Source of the DNA: Sphingomonas trueperi
GTDB taxonomy: Bacteria > Pseudomonadota > Alphaproteobacteria > Sphingomonadales > Sphingomonadaceae
DNA length: 64,000 nt
Assembly (NCBI RefSeq): GCF_011927635.1
Contig: NZ_JAATJB010000008.1
Coordinates: 1 to 64,000, forward strand
Direction of reading: 5' to 3'
Made by a program: the position numbers and the translations under genes. The notes beneath the pieces are model-generated. The model was not told the DNA's origin, ran no database searches, and was given only the letters and a program-made list of their open reading frames with translations. This document shows, piece after piece, positions 44,603-53,121 of this stretch. Each line of letters begins with the position of its first letter. Position 1 is the stretch's first letter.

Positions 44603-45871
44603 GTGGCAGGGCTGAAACAACGATATAGCGGGATCGCGATCCTGCTCCACTGGGCGCTGGCGCTGCTGCTGCTGTTCCAGCTGGGGCTCGGCTGGGCGCT
44701 GGAGGATCTGCCGAAATCCTCGCTGTTCGTCGCCTTCCAGTTCCACAAGTCGGTCGGCATCCTGATCCTGGTCCTGTCGCTCGCCCGGCTGCTGACCCGG
44801 CTGTTCGTCGCGCGTCCGCCTGCCGAGGGTGCGCCCGCGCTGAAGCTGCTCGCGAGCGCGGTGCATTGGGGCCTCTACGGCGTGATGATCCTGGGGCCGA
44901 TCACCGGCTGGATCATCGTCTCTACCGCACGGGTGAAGCTGCCGACGCTGCTGTTCGGCACGATCCCGTTGCCGCACCTGCCGCTGGGCTCGGCGTGGAA
45001 CGAGCCGGCCGAGGCCATCCACGGCCTGATCGGCTGGCTGCTCGCCGGGCTGTTCGTGCTGCACGTCGCGGGCGCGCTGCGGCACCATCTGCTGCGCGAC
45101 GACGTGATCGGGCGGATGATGCCGGCGGCGCTGTCGCGGCGTCCGGCGCTGTCGATCGCGGTCGTCGTGGCGCTGGCGGCGTGCGTCGCGGCGTTCTTCG
45201 CCGGTTCGTGGCGCTACAAGGGCCATGCCGAGGCGCCGACGCCCTCGCAGCCGCTGCCGACCCCGGGCTCGACGCCCGAGCTGCCGGCCGCCCCGGCGCC
45301 GACCCCGGAAGCCTCGGCCAGCCCCGCGCCGACGCCGACGCCGACGCCTTCCGCTTCGCCGACCGACGCCGCCACGCCGGTGCGCAGCTGGAAGGTCGCG
45401 CCGGGCGGCACACTTGCCTTCCGCACCGTCTATAGCGGCGAGCCGATCAACGGCCGCTTCGCCCGCTGGACCGCCGACATCCAGTTCAGCCCCGACGACC
45501 TCGCCCATTCGAAGATCGCGGTCGACATCGATCTCGCCTCGGTGAGCAGCGGCGACTCGGAGCGCGACGACACGCTGAAGGGCGACGATTTCTTCGGTGT
45601 CGCTGCGCACCCAAAGGCGCGCTTCACCGCCACGCGGATCCGCAAGCAGGGCAATGGCTATGTCGCCGACGGCACGCTGGCGCTGGCGGGCGCGGCCAAC
45701 CCGATGCCGGTGCGCTTCACGCTCCAGATCGACGGCGACCATGCCCAGGCGAGCGGCACTGCCACGGTCAAGCGCCTCGCCTTCGGGGTCGGCAAGGGCC
45801 AGTGGAGCGACCCCGGCACCATCCCCGACGCCATTGCCGTGACGTTCCGCTTCGCCGCCGACGCGAAATAA
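44603..45871 (+). CDS. Cytochrome b561-YceI fusion protein
   Basis: A GTG start (AGGCTGAGC upstream) gives 422 residues. Residues 1-180 are a four-helix di-haem cytochrome b561 (ILLHWALALLLLFQLGLGWA, FHKSVGILILVLSLARLLTR, VHWGLYGVMILGPITGWIIV, HGLIGWLLAGLFVLHVAGAL) with the paired histidines visible. A fifth helix near 197-213 and a proline/threonine-rich linker (about 222-257) lead to a periplasmic YceI lipid-binding domain (IQFSPDDLAHSKIAVDIDLA, DDFFGVAAHPKARFTATRI). YceI proteins bind isoprenoids such as ubiquinone, so the fusion may pass electrons between quinone and periplasm; that role is inferred. Confidence 0.88.
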   Translation: MAGLKQRYSGIAILLHWALALLLLFQLGLGWALEDLPKSSLFVAFQFHKSVGILILVLSLARLLTRLFVARPPAEGAPALKLLASAVHWGLYGVMILGPITGWIIVSTARVKLPTLLFGTIPLPHLPLGSAWNEPAEAIHGLIGWLLAGLFVLHVAGALRHHLLRDDVIGRMMPAALSRRPALSIAVVVALAACVAAFFAGSWRYKGHAEAPTPSQPLPTPGSTPELPAAPAPTPEASASPAPTPTPTPSASPTDAATPVRSWKVAPGGTLAFRTVYSGEPINGRFARWTADIQFSPDDLAHSKIAVDIDLASVSSGDSERDDTLKGDDFFGVAAHPKARFTATRIRKQGNGYVADGTLALAGAANPMPVRFTLQIDGDHAQASGTATVKRLAFGVGKGQWSDPGTIPDAIAVTFRFAADAK

Positions 45872-45888
45872 ATCGGCCGCGATGCCTC

Positions 45889-45941
45889 TTGCCTGTCCTG
45901 CGATAAAAGCTATGCTACATAACAATAGCACGCAGGACAGG
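45889..45941 (+). promoter_or_regulatory. Ferulate operon promoter with flanking 10-bp inverted repeat
   Basis: CCTGTCCTGC (45892-45901) is mirrored perfectly by GCAGGACAGG (45932-45941). Between and overlapping them are a possible -35 TTGCCT (45889-45894) and -10 TATGCT (45911-45916) with a 16-base spacer, and an inner GCTAT/ATAGC pair. The right arm merges with the ribosome binding site before the ATG at 45949. The layout suits repression by a dimeric regulator; no regulator gene is adjacent. Confidence 0.6.
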
Positions 45942-45948
45942 AGAGGTC

Positions 45949-47400
45949 ATGTCTGCAAGCCGAGTTGCGCTGAGCGTGGGCGGTGCCCCGCGCGAGGCCG
46001 CACGTACTTTCGATCGCCATAACCCCGTCACCGGCGCGGTGGCGACCACCGCCGCCGCTGCCAGTCCGCAAGACGCGCTCGCCGCCGTCGCTGCCGCGCA
46101 GACGGCGTTCCCCGCCTGGTCCGCGCAGGGCCCCAATGCCCGCCGCGCGCTGCTGACCAAGGCTGCGGCCGCGATGGAGGCCCGCGCCGACGCGTTCGTC
46201 GATGCGATGATGGCCGAGATCGGCGCGACCGAGGGCTGGGCGCGCTTCAACCTGATGCTCGCCGCTTCGATGATCCGCGAGGCCGCCGGGCTCACCACCC
46301 AGATCAGCGGCGAGGTGATCCCCTCCGACAAGCCGGGCTGCATCGCCATGGCGGTGCGCGAGCCGGCGGGCGTGGTGCTGTCGATGGCGCCGTGGAATGC
46401 GCCGATCATCCTCGCCACCCGCGCGATCGCGGTGCCGCTCGCTTGCGGCAACACGGTGGTGCTCAAGGCCAGCGAGCAATGCCCGCGCACCCATGCGCTG
46501 ATCATCGAGGCGTTCGTCGAGGCCGGGTTCGGCGGCGGCATCGTCAATCTGGTCACCAATGCGCCGGAAGACGCCGGCGAAGTGGTCGGCGCGATGATCG
46601 ACGCGCCCGCCGTCCGCCGGGTGAACTTCACCGGATCGACCGGCGTGGGCCGGATCATCGCGGTGCGGTGCGCGCAGAATCTGAAGCCCGTGGTGCTCGA
46701 ACTCGGCGGCAAGGCGCCGCTGATCGTGCTCGACGATGCGGATCTGGACGAAGCGGTGAAGGCGGCGGCGTTCGGCGCCTTCATGAACCAGGGCCAGATC
46801 TGCATGTCGACCGAACGGATCATCGTCGTCGATGCGGTGGCCGATGCGTTCGTCGAGAAGTTCAAGGCCAAGGTCGCCACGCTGGCGGTCGGTGATCCGC
46901 GCGAGGGCAAGACGCCGCTCGGCGCGGTGGTCGACACCAAGACCGTCGCGCATGTGCAGAGCCTGATCGATGATGCCGTCGCCCAGGGCGCCGCGCTGGT
47001 GAATGGCGGCGAGGCACACGGCGTGTTGATGCCCGCGCATGTCGTCGACAAGGTCACGCCCGCGATGAAGCTGTTCCGCGACGAGAGCTTCGGCCCCGTC
47101 GTCGGCGTGATCCGCGCGCGCGACGAGGCGCACGCGATCGAGCTCGCCAACGATACCGAGTACGGCCTTTCCGCCTCGGTGTTCACCCGCGACGCGGCGC
47201 GCGGGCTCCGGGTGGCGCGGCAGGTCCAGTCGGGCATCTGCCACGTCAACGGGCCGACCGTGCATGACGAGGCGCAGATGCCGTTCGGCGGCGTGAAGGC
47301 CTCGGGCTATGGCAAGTTCGGCGGCAAGGCGGGGATCGAGAGCTTCACCGAACTGCGCTGGATCACGCTGGAGACTCAGCCCGGCCACTTCCCGATCTGA
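45949..47400 (+). CDS. Aldehyde dehydrogenase, probable vanillin dehydrogenase
   Basis: The 483-residue NAD(P)-dependent enzyme has the ALDH signatures LELGGKAPLIVLDD (Glu 251) and NQGQICMSTERI (catalytic Cys 285), and the cofactor loop FTGSTGVGRIIA. The sequence resembles the vanillin/salicylaldehyde dehydrogenase subgroup (APWNAPIILATRAIA, EDEAQMPFGG-like C-terminal HDEAQMPFGGVKASGYGKFG). As the first gene of an operon with FerB- and FerA-like enzymes, it probably oxidises vanillin or 4-hydroxybenzaldehyde released from feruloyl- or coumaroyl-CoA. Substrate assignment depends on context. Confidence 0.85.
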   Translation: MSASRVALSVGGAPREAARTFDRHNPVTGAVATTAAAASPQDALAAVAAAQTAFPAWSAQGPNARRALLTKAAAAMEARADAFVDAMMAEIGATEGWARFNLMLAASMIREAAGLTTQISGEVIPSDKPGCIAMAVREPAGVVLSMAPWNAPIILATRAIAVPLACGNTVVLKASEQCPRTHALIIEAFVEAGFGGGIVNLVTNAPEDAGEVVGAMIDAPAVRRVNFTGSTGVGRIIAVRCAQNLKPVVLELGGKAPLIVLDDADLDEAVKAAAFGAFMNQGQICMSTERIIVVDAVADAFVEKFKAKVATLAVGDPREGKTPLGAVVDTKTVAHVQSLIDDAVAQGAALVNGGEAHGVLMPAHVVDKVTPAMKLFRDESFGPVVGVIRARDEAHAIELANDTEYGLSASVFTRDAARGLRVARQVQSGICHVNGPTVHDEAQMPFGGVKASGYGKFGGKAGIESFTELRWITLETQPGHFPI

Positions 47401-47409
47401 GCCGAACGC

Positions 47410-47883
47410 ATGACCGACCCCTCCGCTCCGCCGCCCGGCCTCGTCTTCGCCTTCTCGGCTCGTGTCGAGATCGCGCCGCCGGTCGACCGGGGAGCGGTGG
47501 ATGGCGGCCGGTCGCGCTTCATCGCGATCACCGGCGGCCGGGTCAGCGGTCCGCGTCTGAGCGCGACGGTGCTGCCGGGCGGCGGCGACTGGCAGACGAT
47601 CCTGCCGGGCGGCGTCACCCGCGTGCTCGCCCGCTATTTCCTCCAGGCCGAGGACGGCACCGTGATCGGGATCGAGAATCCGGGCCTGCGCGTCGCCAGC
47701 GAGGCGGTCACCGCCCGGCTGGCGCGCGACGAGCCGGTCGAGCCCGACGCCTATTATTTCCGCACCACGCCGCGCTTCGAGGTGGCCGAGGGGCCGCACG
47801 CCTGGCTGGCGCGCACCGTGTTCGTCGCGCGCGGCATCCGCCGGCCGACCCATGTGATCATCGACTTCTACTGCGTCGAATGA
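47410..47883 (+). CDS. DUF3237 family protein
   Basis: The 157-residue protein begins 9 bp after the dehydrogenase stop. It contains FIAITGGRVSGPRLSATVLP, GGGDWQTILPGG and, at the end, TPRFEVAEGPHAWLARTVFV, the beta-barrel pattern of DUF3237 proteins, often encoded among aromatic-compound degradation genes. It has no signal peptide or known catalytic residues. Within the ferulate operon it could be an isomerase- or hydrolase-like helper or a binding protein; nothing in the sequence decides this. Confidence 0.8.
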   Translation: MTDPSAPPPGLVFAFSARVEIAPPVDRGAVDGGRSRFIAITGGRVSGPRLSATVLPGGGDWQTILPGGVTRVLARYFLQAEDGTVIGIENPGLRVASEAVTARLARDEPVEPDAYYFRTTPRFEVAEGPHAWLARTVFVARGIRRPTHVIIDFYCVE

Positions 47884-47912
47884 CGCCGCATTTTTCAGAA
47901 AGGCTAAGCAGC

Positions 47913-48749
47913 ATGACCGATCCGATCCAAGACGCCACCGTTGCCTATGACGTGATCGACGGCATCGCCTGGGTACGCTTCAACCGTCCGGACAAGCGCA
48001 ACTGCATGTCGCCGCGGCTCAACCGGCGGATGATGGAAGTGCTCGACGAACTCGAATATCGCGACGATGTGGGTGTGCTGGTGCTGAGCGGTGAGGGGAC
48101 CGCCTGGTCCGCCGGCATGGACCTCAAGGAATATTTCCGCGAGAACGAGGTCAAGGGCCTGGGCGCCACGCGCGGTGCCCAGCGCGAGGCCTATGGCTGG
48201 TGGCGCCGCCTGCGCTGGTATCACAAGCCGACCATCGCGATGGTCAATGGCTGGTGCTTCGGCGGCGGCTATGGCCCGCTGTTCGGCTGCGACCTCGCCT
48301 TTGCGGCGGAGGAGGCGCAGTTCGGGCTATCGGAGATCAACTGGGGCATCCTGCCCGGCGGCGGCGCGTCGAAGGTGATCGCCGAGCTGACCGGCTTCCG
48401 CAACGCCATGTACCACGCGATGATGGGTGAGAATATCAGCGGCAAGAAGGCGGCCGAATGGGGTCTGGTCAACGAGGCGGTGCCGCTGGACGGCCTCAAG
48501 GCCCGTGTCGAGGAAGTGGCCAAGGTGCTGCAGGCGAAGAATCCGGTGGCGCTCAAGGCGACCAAGGACGCGATCCGCCGGGTGCGCGAGATGACCTATG
48601 ACAATGCCGAGGATTATCTGATCCGCGCGCAGGAAGCCGCCAACAGCTACGACAATGAAGGCCGCAAGGAAGGCATCAAGCAGTTCATCGACGACAAGAC
48701 GTACAAGCCGGGCCTCGGTGCGTACGACAAGTCCAAGCACAACGCCTGA
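47913..48749 (+). CDS. ferB: Feruloyl/p-hydroxycinnamoyl-CoA hydratase-lyase
   Basis: The 278-residue crotonase-fold enzyme hydrates feruloyl-CoA and cleaves it to vanillin and acetyl-CoA. Diagnostic blocks are VRFNRPDKRNCMSPRLN, the oxyanion GWCFGGGYGPLFGCDLA and FGLSEINWGILPGG with the catalytic glutamate (near 142; Glu143 in the Pseudomonas enzyme). The C-terminal REMTYDNAEDYLIRAQEAAN is also typical of HCHL, and the length agrees. The ATG at 47913 is preferred over an upstream one because AAAGG is correctly spaced and the homologous start is there. Confidence 0.92.
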   Translation: MTDPIQDATVAYDVIDGIAWVRFNRPDKRNCMSPRLNRRMMEVLDELEYRDDVGVLVLSGEGTAWSAGMDLKEYFRENEVKGLGATRGAQREAYGWWRRLRWYHKPTIAMVNGWCFGGGYGPLFGCDLAFAAEEAQFGLSEINWGILPGGGASKVIAELTGFRNAMYHAMMGENISGKKAAEWGLVNEAVPLDGLKARVEEVAKVLQAKNPVALKATKDAIRRVREMTYDNAEDYLIRAQEAANSYDNEGRKEGIKQFIDDKTYKPGLGAYDKSKHNA

Positions 48750-48766
48750 GCCGGGGGAGGGCACCG

Positions 48767-50902
48767 ATGACCGTCGATACGCTTTCCCCGCCATCCGCCA
48801 CCGCCAACGGACTCGCGCTCGATCGGCTGTTGCGGCCGAAATCGGTCGCGATCGTCGGGGCCTCGGACAAGCCCGGGGCGCTCGGCGCCTCGGTGCTCGC
48901 CAATCTGGAGCGCAACGGCTTTGCCGGTGCCATCCACCTGATCAATCCCAAGCGGGACATGATCGGCGGGCGTCCCTGCCTGCCTAGCGTCGACGCGCTC
49001 CCGGAGGGTGTGGACGCCGCGGTGCTCGCGATTCCGCGTGCCGGGGTGGTGGAGACGATCCGCGCGCTTGCCGCCCGCAAGGTGGGCGCCGCGATCGTCT
49101 TTTCGGCCGGCTTCGCCGAAGGCGGCGAGCAGGGCCTGGCCGACCAGCGCGAGATCGCCCGCATCGCGGCCGAGGCGGGCATGGTGATCGAAGGGCCGAA
49201 CTGCCTCGGCCTCGTCAATTATGTCGAGCGGGTGCCGCTGACCTTCGTCGAGACCATAGTGCCCGAGCGCGGCCCCGGCGCGGGCATCGGCATCGTCTCG
49301 CAGAGCGGTGCGATGGCGGCGGTGCTGGCGACGACGCTGCTCAGCCGCGACCTGCCGGTCACGCTGTCGGTCTCGACCGGCAACGAGGCGGCGAGCGGGG
49401 TCGAGGATTATGTCGACTATTGCGTCGACGATCCGAACACGCAGGTGATCGCGATGATCGTCGAGCAGTTCCGCAAGCCGCAGCGTTTCCTCAAGGCGGC
49501 GCGCAAGGCACGGGCGGCGGGCAAGCTCGTCGTGCTGCTTCACCCCGGCAAGAGCAGCGCCGCACGCGAATCGGCGGCGACGCATACCGGCGCGATGGCG
49601 GGCGACTATCAGCTGATGCGGGTGATGGTCGAGCGCGCTGGCGTGGTCTTCGCCGAGACGCTGGAGGAACTCGGCGACATCACTGAAATCGCGGCGCGCT
49701 GCCCGGGCTTGCCGGGCGGCGGCACCGCGGTGCTGGGGGAGTCCGGCGCGTTCAAGGCGCTGACGCTCGACCTGTGCGAGGGGCTGGGTGTCGCGCTGCC
49801 GGCGCTCGACGACGCCAATGCCCCGGCACTCCGGGCGGCGATGCCGGACTTCGTCGGCGTCAGCAATCCGCTCGACATCACCGCGCAGGGGCTGGTCGAG
49901 CCCGACATGTATTATCGCCTGCTCAAGGCGTTGGGCGCGGACGAGCGCTTCGGCTGCATCGTCGCCGGGATCATCCTCACCGATCCCGCGACCGTGTCGA
50001 TCAAGCTGCCGCCGATCCTGCGCGCGGTGGAGGAGGCGCCGCTCGCCACCCCCCTGATCTTCGCCGGGCTGGACGAAGGCGCGCCGCTGGGGACGGAGAA
50101 CATCGCCCGGCTGCGCGCGGCGGGGGTGCCGTGCTTCGGTTCCACCGAGCGGGTGTTCCGCGCACTTGCCCGGCTTTCGGCGCATGCGGCGCGCGACTTC
50201 ACGATCTGCGACGCCGATCCGCTTGCCTGCGACGACCTGCCGCTCGGTGGGGTGGTGCCGGAATATCGCGCGAAGGCGGTGCTGGCGCCGCTGGGCCTGC
50301 CCTTCCCCAGGGGCGGGTTCGCCCGCACGGCGGACGAGGCGGTGCAGATCGCCGCGGAGATCGGCTATCCGGTGGTGCTCAAGGCCCAATCGGCCGAGCT
50401 CAGCCACAAGAGCGACGCGGGCGGTGTGGTGCTGAACCTTGCCGACGAAAGCGAGCTCCGCGCCGGCTGGCGCAAGCTACACGGCGATGTCGGCCGGCAC
50501 CGGCCGGACCTGACGTTGGACGGCGTGCTGGTCGAGGGCATGGGCAAGCGCGGGGTCGAGCTGATCGTGGGTGCCAAGCGCGATCCCGAATGGGGGCCGG
50601 TGATCCTCGCCGGATTCGGCGGGGTGACGGCGGAGATCCTCCAGGATGTGCGGTTGCTGCCCTGCGATCTGACGCCGGAAGCGATCGAACGCGAACTGCA
50701 CCAGCTGAAGAGCGCGGCGATTTTGCGCGGATGGCGGGGGGCGCCCGCGCTCGACGTGCCAGCGGTCGCGGCGCTGATCGCGCGGTTGGCGCAGGTGCTG
50801 ATCGCCGAGCCGTCCATCCGCGAGGTGGACCTGAATCCCGTGGTAGTGCACCCAATGGGCGAAGGGGTGGTGGCGCTCGACGCGCTGATGCTCATCGCCT
50901 GA
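48767..50902 (+). CDS. ferA: Feruloyl-CoA synthetase, NDP-forming acyl-CoA ligase type
   Basis: The 711-residue single chain joins a CoA-binding domain (LLRPKSVAIVGASDKPGALG), a succinyl-CoA-ligase-like domain with the conserved histidine in SAATHTGAMAGD near 272, and a C-terminal ATP-grasp (PVVLKAQSAELSHKSDAGGV, ELIVGAKRDPEWGPVILAGF). This is the acetyl-CoA synthetase (ADP-forming) superfamily to which FerA of sphingomonads belongs, unlike the AMP-forming Fcs of pseudomonads. It lies 17 bp after ferB, so activation of ferulate to its CoA ester is the likely reaction. Confidence 0.88.
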   Translation: MTVDTLSPPSATANGLALDRLLRPKSVAIVGASDKPGALGASVLANLERNGFAGAIHLINPKRDMIGGRPCLPSVDALPEGVDAAVLAIPRAGVVETIRALAARKVGAAIVFSAGFAEGGEQGLADQREIARIAAEAGMVIEGPNCLGLVNYVERVPLTFVETIVPERGPGAGIGIVSQSGAMAAVLATTLLSRDLPVTLSVSTGNEAASGVEDYVDYCVDDPNTQVIAMIVEQFRKPQRFLKAARKARAAGKLVVLLHPGKSSAARESAATHTGAMAGDYQLMRVMVERAGVVFAETLEELGDITEIAARCPGLPGGGTAVLGESGAFKALTLDLCEGLGVALPALDDANAPALRAAMPDFVGVSNPLDITAQGLVEPDMYYRLLKALGADERFGCIVAGIILTDPATVSIKLPPILRAVEEAPLATPLIFAGLDEGAPLGTENIARLRAAGVPCFGSTERVFRALARLSAHAARDFTICDADPLACDDLPLGGVVPEYRAKAVLAPLGLPFPRGGFARTADEAVQIAAEIGYPVVLKAQSAELSHKSDAGGVVLNLADESELRAGWRKLHGDVGRHRPDLTLDGVLVEGMGKRGVELIVGAKRDPEWGPVILAGFGGVTAEILQDVRLLPCDLTPEAIERELHQLKSAAILRGWRGAPALDVPAVAALIARLAQVLIAEPSIREVDLNPVVVHPMGEGVVALDALMLIA

Positions 50903-50941
50903 AGAACAAGGGGCGCGAAAGCCCCGAAGGAGAGGTCTGAA

Positions 50942-52240
50942 ATGGCGGAGTCACCCGGAATCCTGCCGCGGCTCGACGAGGCACCGCTCAGCCGCACGCA
51001 GGTGATGGGCATCCTGCTCTGTCTGCTGCTCAACGCGCTCGACGGATTTGACGTGCTGGCGATCAGCTTCGCCTCGCCGGGCATCGCGGCGGAATGGGGA
51101 ATCGACCGTGCGGCGTTGGGGTTGGTGCTGTCGATGGAATTGATCGGCATGGCGGTCGGCTCGGTCGTGCTCGGCAGCTATGCCGATCGTGCGGGGCGGC
51201 GGCCGGCGATCCTGCTGTGCCTCGCGATCATGGCGGCGGGCATGCTGGCGGCAACCTTTGCGCGCAACGTCGAGATGCTCTCCGCTTTCCGGCTGTTCAC
51301 CGGGCTCGGCATCGGCGGCATGCTCGCCTGCACCAATGCGATGGTGGCGGAGCTCGCCAATGCCCGCACGCGCAGCCTCGCGGTGGGGCTGATGGCCTCG
51401 GGCTATCCGGTCGGCGCGATCGTCGGCGGGTCGATCGCGGCGCAGCTGCTGGTCGGCGGCGACTGGCGGCACGTGTTCCTGTTCGGGGCGGGCATGACCG
51501 CGCTGTTCCTGCCGCTCACCTGGCTCCTGCTGCCGGAGTCGATCCGCTACCTGTTCCAGCGCCAGCCGGCGGGGGCACTGGAGCGGGCGAACCGGCTGCT
51601 GGCAAAGATGGGTCAGGCACCGATCGAAACGCTGCCGCCGCGCGCCGAGGCGGGCGGCAAGCTGCCGCTCGCCCAGCTGTTCGCCGGGCCGCTGGCGCGG
51701 ACGACGATCCTGCTGACCATCGCCTATTTCTGCCATATCATGACCTTCTACTTCATCCTCAAATGGGTGCCGAAGATCGTGGTCGACATGGGGTACCCTG
51801 CGTCGCAGGCGGCGGGGGTGCTGGTCTGGGCCAATGTCGGCGGGCTTGCGGGGGCGGTGCTGCTGAGCCTGCTCAGCTGGCGGCTGCCGCTGCGGGCGCT
51901 GCTGGTCGTGGCGCTGGTCGCGGCGACCGCGATGGTGGCGCTGTTCGGCCAGGGGCAGCGCGACCTGGGCGGGCTGGCGCTGGTCGCGGGGATTGCGGGG
52001 TTCTGCACCAATGCCGGCGTCGTCGGCATGTACGCGCTGATCGCGCAGAGCTTCCCCACGGCGGCGCGCGGATCGGGCACGGGCTTCGTGATCGGCGTCG
52101 GGCGCGGCGGCGCGGCGCTGGGGCCGATCGTTGCCGGGCTGCTCTTCTCGATGAACCTCGGGTTGCCGGTGGTGGCGGCGGCAATGGCGGGCGGTTCGCT
52201 GGTCGCCGCGGCAGCGCTGCTCGGCCTCAGGCGGGGATAG
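50942..52240 (+). CDS. MFS transporter, aromatic acid:H+ symporter (AAHS) type
   Basis: The 432-residue protein has twelve membrane segments and the AAHS-type start LLNALDGFDVLAISFASPGI, with DGFD in helix 1, and SYADRAGRRPAILL in the first cytoplasmic loop (MFS motif A). AGGAG precedes the ATG. Being the last gene of the ferulate set, it probably imports ferulate, coumarate or a related acid. Other aromatic acids are possible substrates. Confidence 0.85.
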   Translation: MAESPGILPRLDEAPLSRTQVMGILLCLLLNALDGFDVLAISFASPGIAAEWGIDRAALGLVLSMELIGMAVGSVVLGSYADRAGRRPAILLCLAIMAAGMLAATFARNVEMLSAFRLFTGLGIGGMLACTNAMVAELANARTRSLAVGLMASGYPVGAIVGGSIAAQLLVGGDWRHVFLFGAGMTALFLPLTWLLLPESIRYLFQRQPAGALERANRLLAKMGQAPIETLPPRAEAGGKLPLAQLFAGPLARTTILLTIAYFCHIMTFYFILKWVPKIVVDMGYPASQAAGVLVWANVGGLAGAVLLSLLSWRLPLRALLVVALVAATAMVALFGQGQRDLGGLALVAGIAGFCTNAGVVGMYALIAQSFPTAARGSGTGFVIGVGRGGAALGPIVAGLLFSMNLGLPVVAAAMAGGSLVAAAALLGLRRG

Positions 52241-52272
52241 CCGCGCTGCACTACGCGCGATAGGTTGGCGCG

Positions 52273-52683
52273 ATGCAGATCCGGGAAGCGAGCGTAGGCG
52301 ACCGCGACGACGTCATCGCATTGTGGCAGGCGGCGGGCCTCACCCGGCCGTGGAACGATCCCGTCGCCGATTTCGACCGTGCGGTGCAGGGGGCTACCTC
52401 CGCCATCCTGCTGCTCCGCGACGGCGACGCGCTGCTCGGCACCGCGATGGTGGGCGAGGATGGCCATCGCGGCTGGGTCTATTATCTCGCCGTTGCCGAG
52501 TCGGCGCGCGGGCAGGGGCATGGCCGCGCGCTGATGGCCGCCGCCGAAGCCTGGCTGCGCGCGCGGGGCTGCCCGAAGCTCCAGCTGATGGTCCGCGAAG
52601 GCAATGATGCGGCGATCGGTTTCTATCGCGCGGTGGGTCTGGAGGTGCAGCCGGTTGTGACCCTCGGCCGTTTCCTTCACTAA
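52273..52683 (+). CDS. GNAT family N-acetyltransferase
   Basis: The 136-residue GNAT protein has an acetyl-CoA-binding loop ESARGQGHGRALMAAAEAWL near 77-96 and the late beta strand VREGNDAAIGFYRAVGLEVQ, like the small YpeA/RimI-related enzymes of unknown substrate. It starts 32 bp after the transporter gene, on the same strand, and precedes the ArsC-like gene by 6 bp. It probably does not belong to ferulate catabolism. Confidence 0.82.
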   Translation: MQIREASVGDRDDVIALWQAAGLTRPWNDPVADFDRAVQGATSAILLLRDGDALLGTAMVGEDGHRGWVYYLAVAESARGQGHGRALMAAAEAWLRARGCPKLQLMVREGNDAAIGFYRAVGLEVQPVVTLGRFLH

Positions 52684-52689
52684 GCGCGC

Positions 52690-53037
52690 ATGACCATCGC
52701 ACTCTACGGAATCAAGAATTGCGACACGATGAAGAAGGCGCGGGCCTGGCTCGACGCCAACGCAATTCGCTATGTGTTTCATGACTATAAGGCCGATGGT
52801 GTCGACCCAGCGCGGCTCGATCACTGGATCGCGGCGGAGGGCTGGGAGCCGCTGCTGAACCGCGCCGGCACCACCTTCCGCAAACTTCCGGAGATGGACA
52901 AGATCGACCTCGATTCGGCCAAGGCGCGCGCGCTGATGATCGCGCAGCCGTCGATGATCAAACGGCCTGTGCTGGAATATCCGGGCGGTTTGCTGATCGG
53001 ATTCGCGGCAGAACGCTATGCCCGCGCGTTGCTCTGA
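52690..53037 (+). CDS. ArsC/Spx family thioredoxin-fold protein (YffB-like)
   Basis: The 115-residue protein reads LYGIKNCDTMKKARAWLDAN at its start (single redox cysteine C11), then YVFHDYKADGVD, GTTFRKLP and SMIKRPVLEYPGGLLIGF, typical of YffB-type arsenate reductase-related proteins that bind glutathione. The RPV(L/I) motif is kept. True arsenate reductase activity is uncertain and no ars genes are nearby. Confidence 0.85.
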   Translation: MTIALYGIKNCDTMKKARAWLDANAIRYVFHDYKADGVDPARLDHWIAAEGWEPLLNRAGTTFRKLPEMDKIDLDSAKARALMIAQPSMIKRPVLEYPGGLLIGFAAERYARALL

Positions 53038-53074
53038 GCACGAAAAATTTACACATTCATGGCCTAACCACCGT

Positions 53075-53100
53075 GTTTATCCTAAATTAACACGATAAAC
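53075..53100. promoter_or_regulatory. AT-rich inverted repeat GTTTATC/GATAAAC
   Basis: GTTTATC (53075-53081) mirrors GATAAAC (53094-53100) across 12 bases in the gap between the ArsC-like gene and a membrane protein gene. Its low GC stands out in this GC-rich region, and it may contain the promoter and an operator for the gene starting at 53122. Confidence 0.35.
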
Positions 53101-53121
53101 GAGACGGGTTACTGGGATCGC

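Noticed and set aside
45910..47853. Minus-strand 647-codon frame
   Set aside because: Antisense of the aldehyde dehydrogenase and DUF3237 genes; histidine/arginine-rich shadow.
52690..53037. Arsenic resistance arsenate reductase
   Set aside because: It is closer to YffB/Spx-like proteins and no arsB, arsR or acr3 gene adjoins it.
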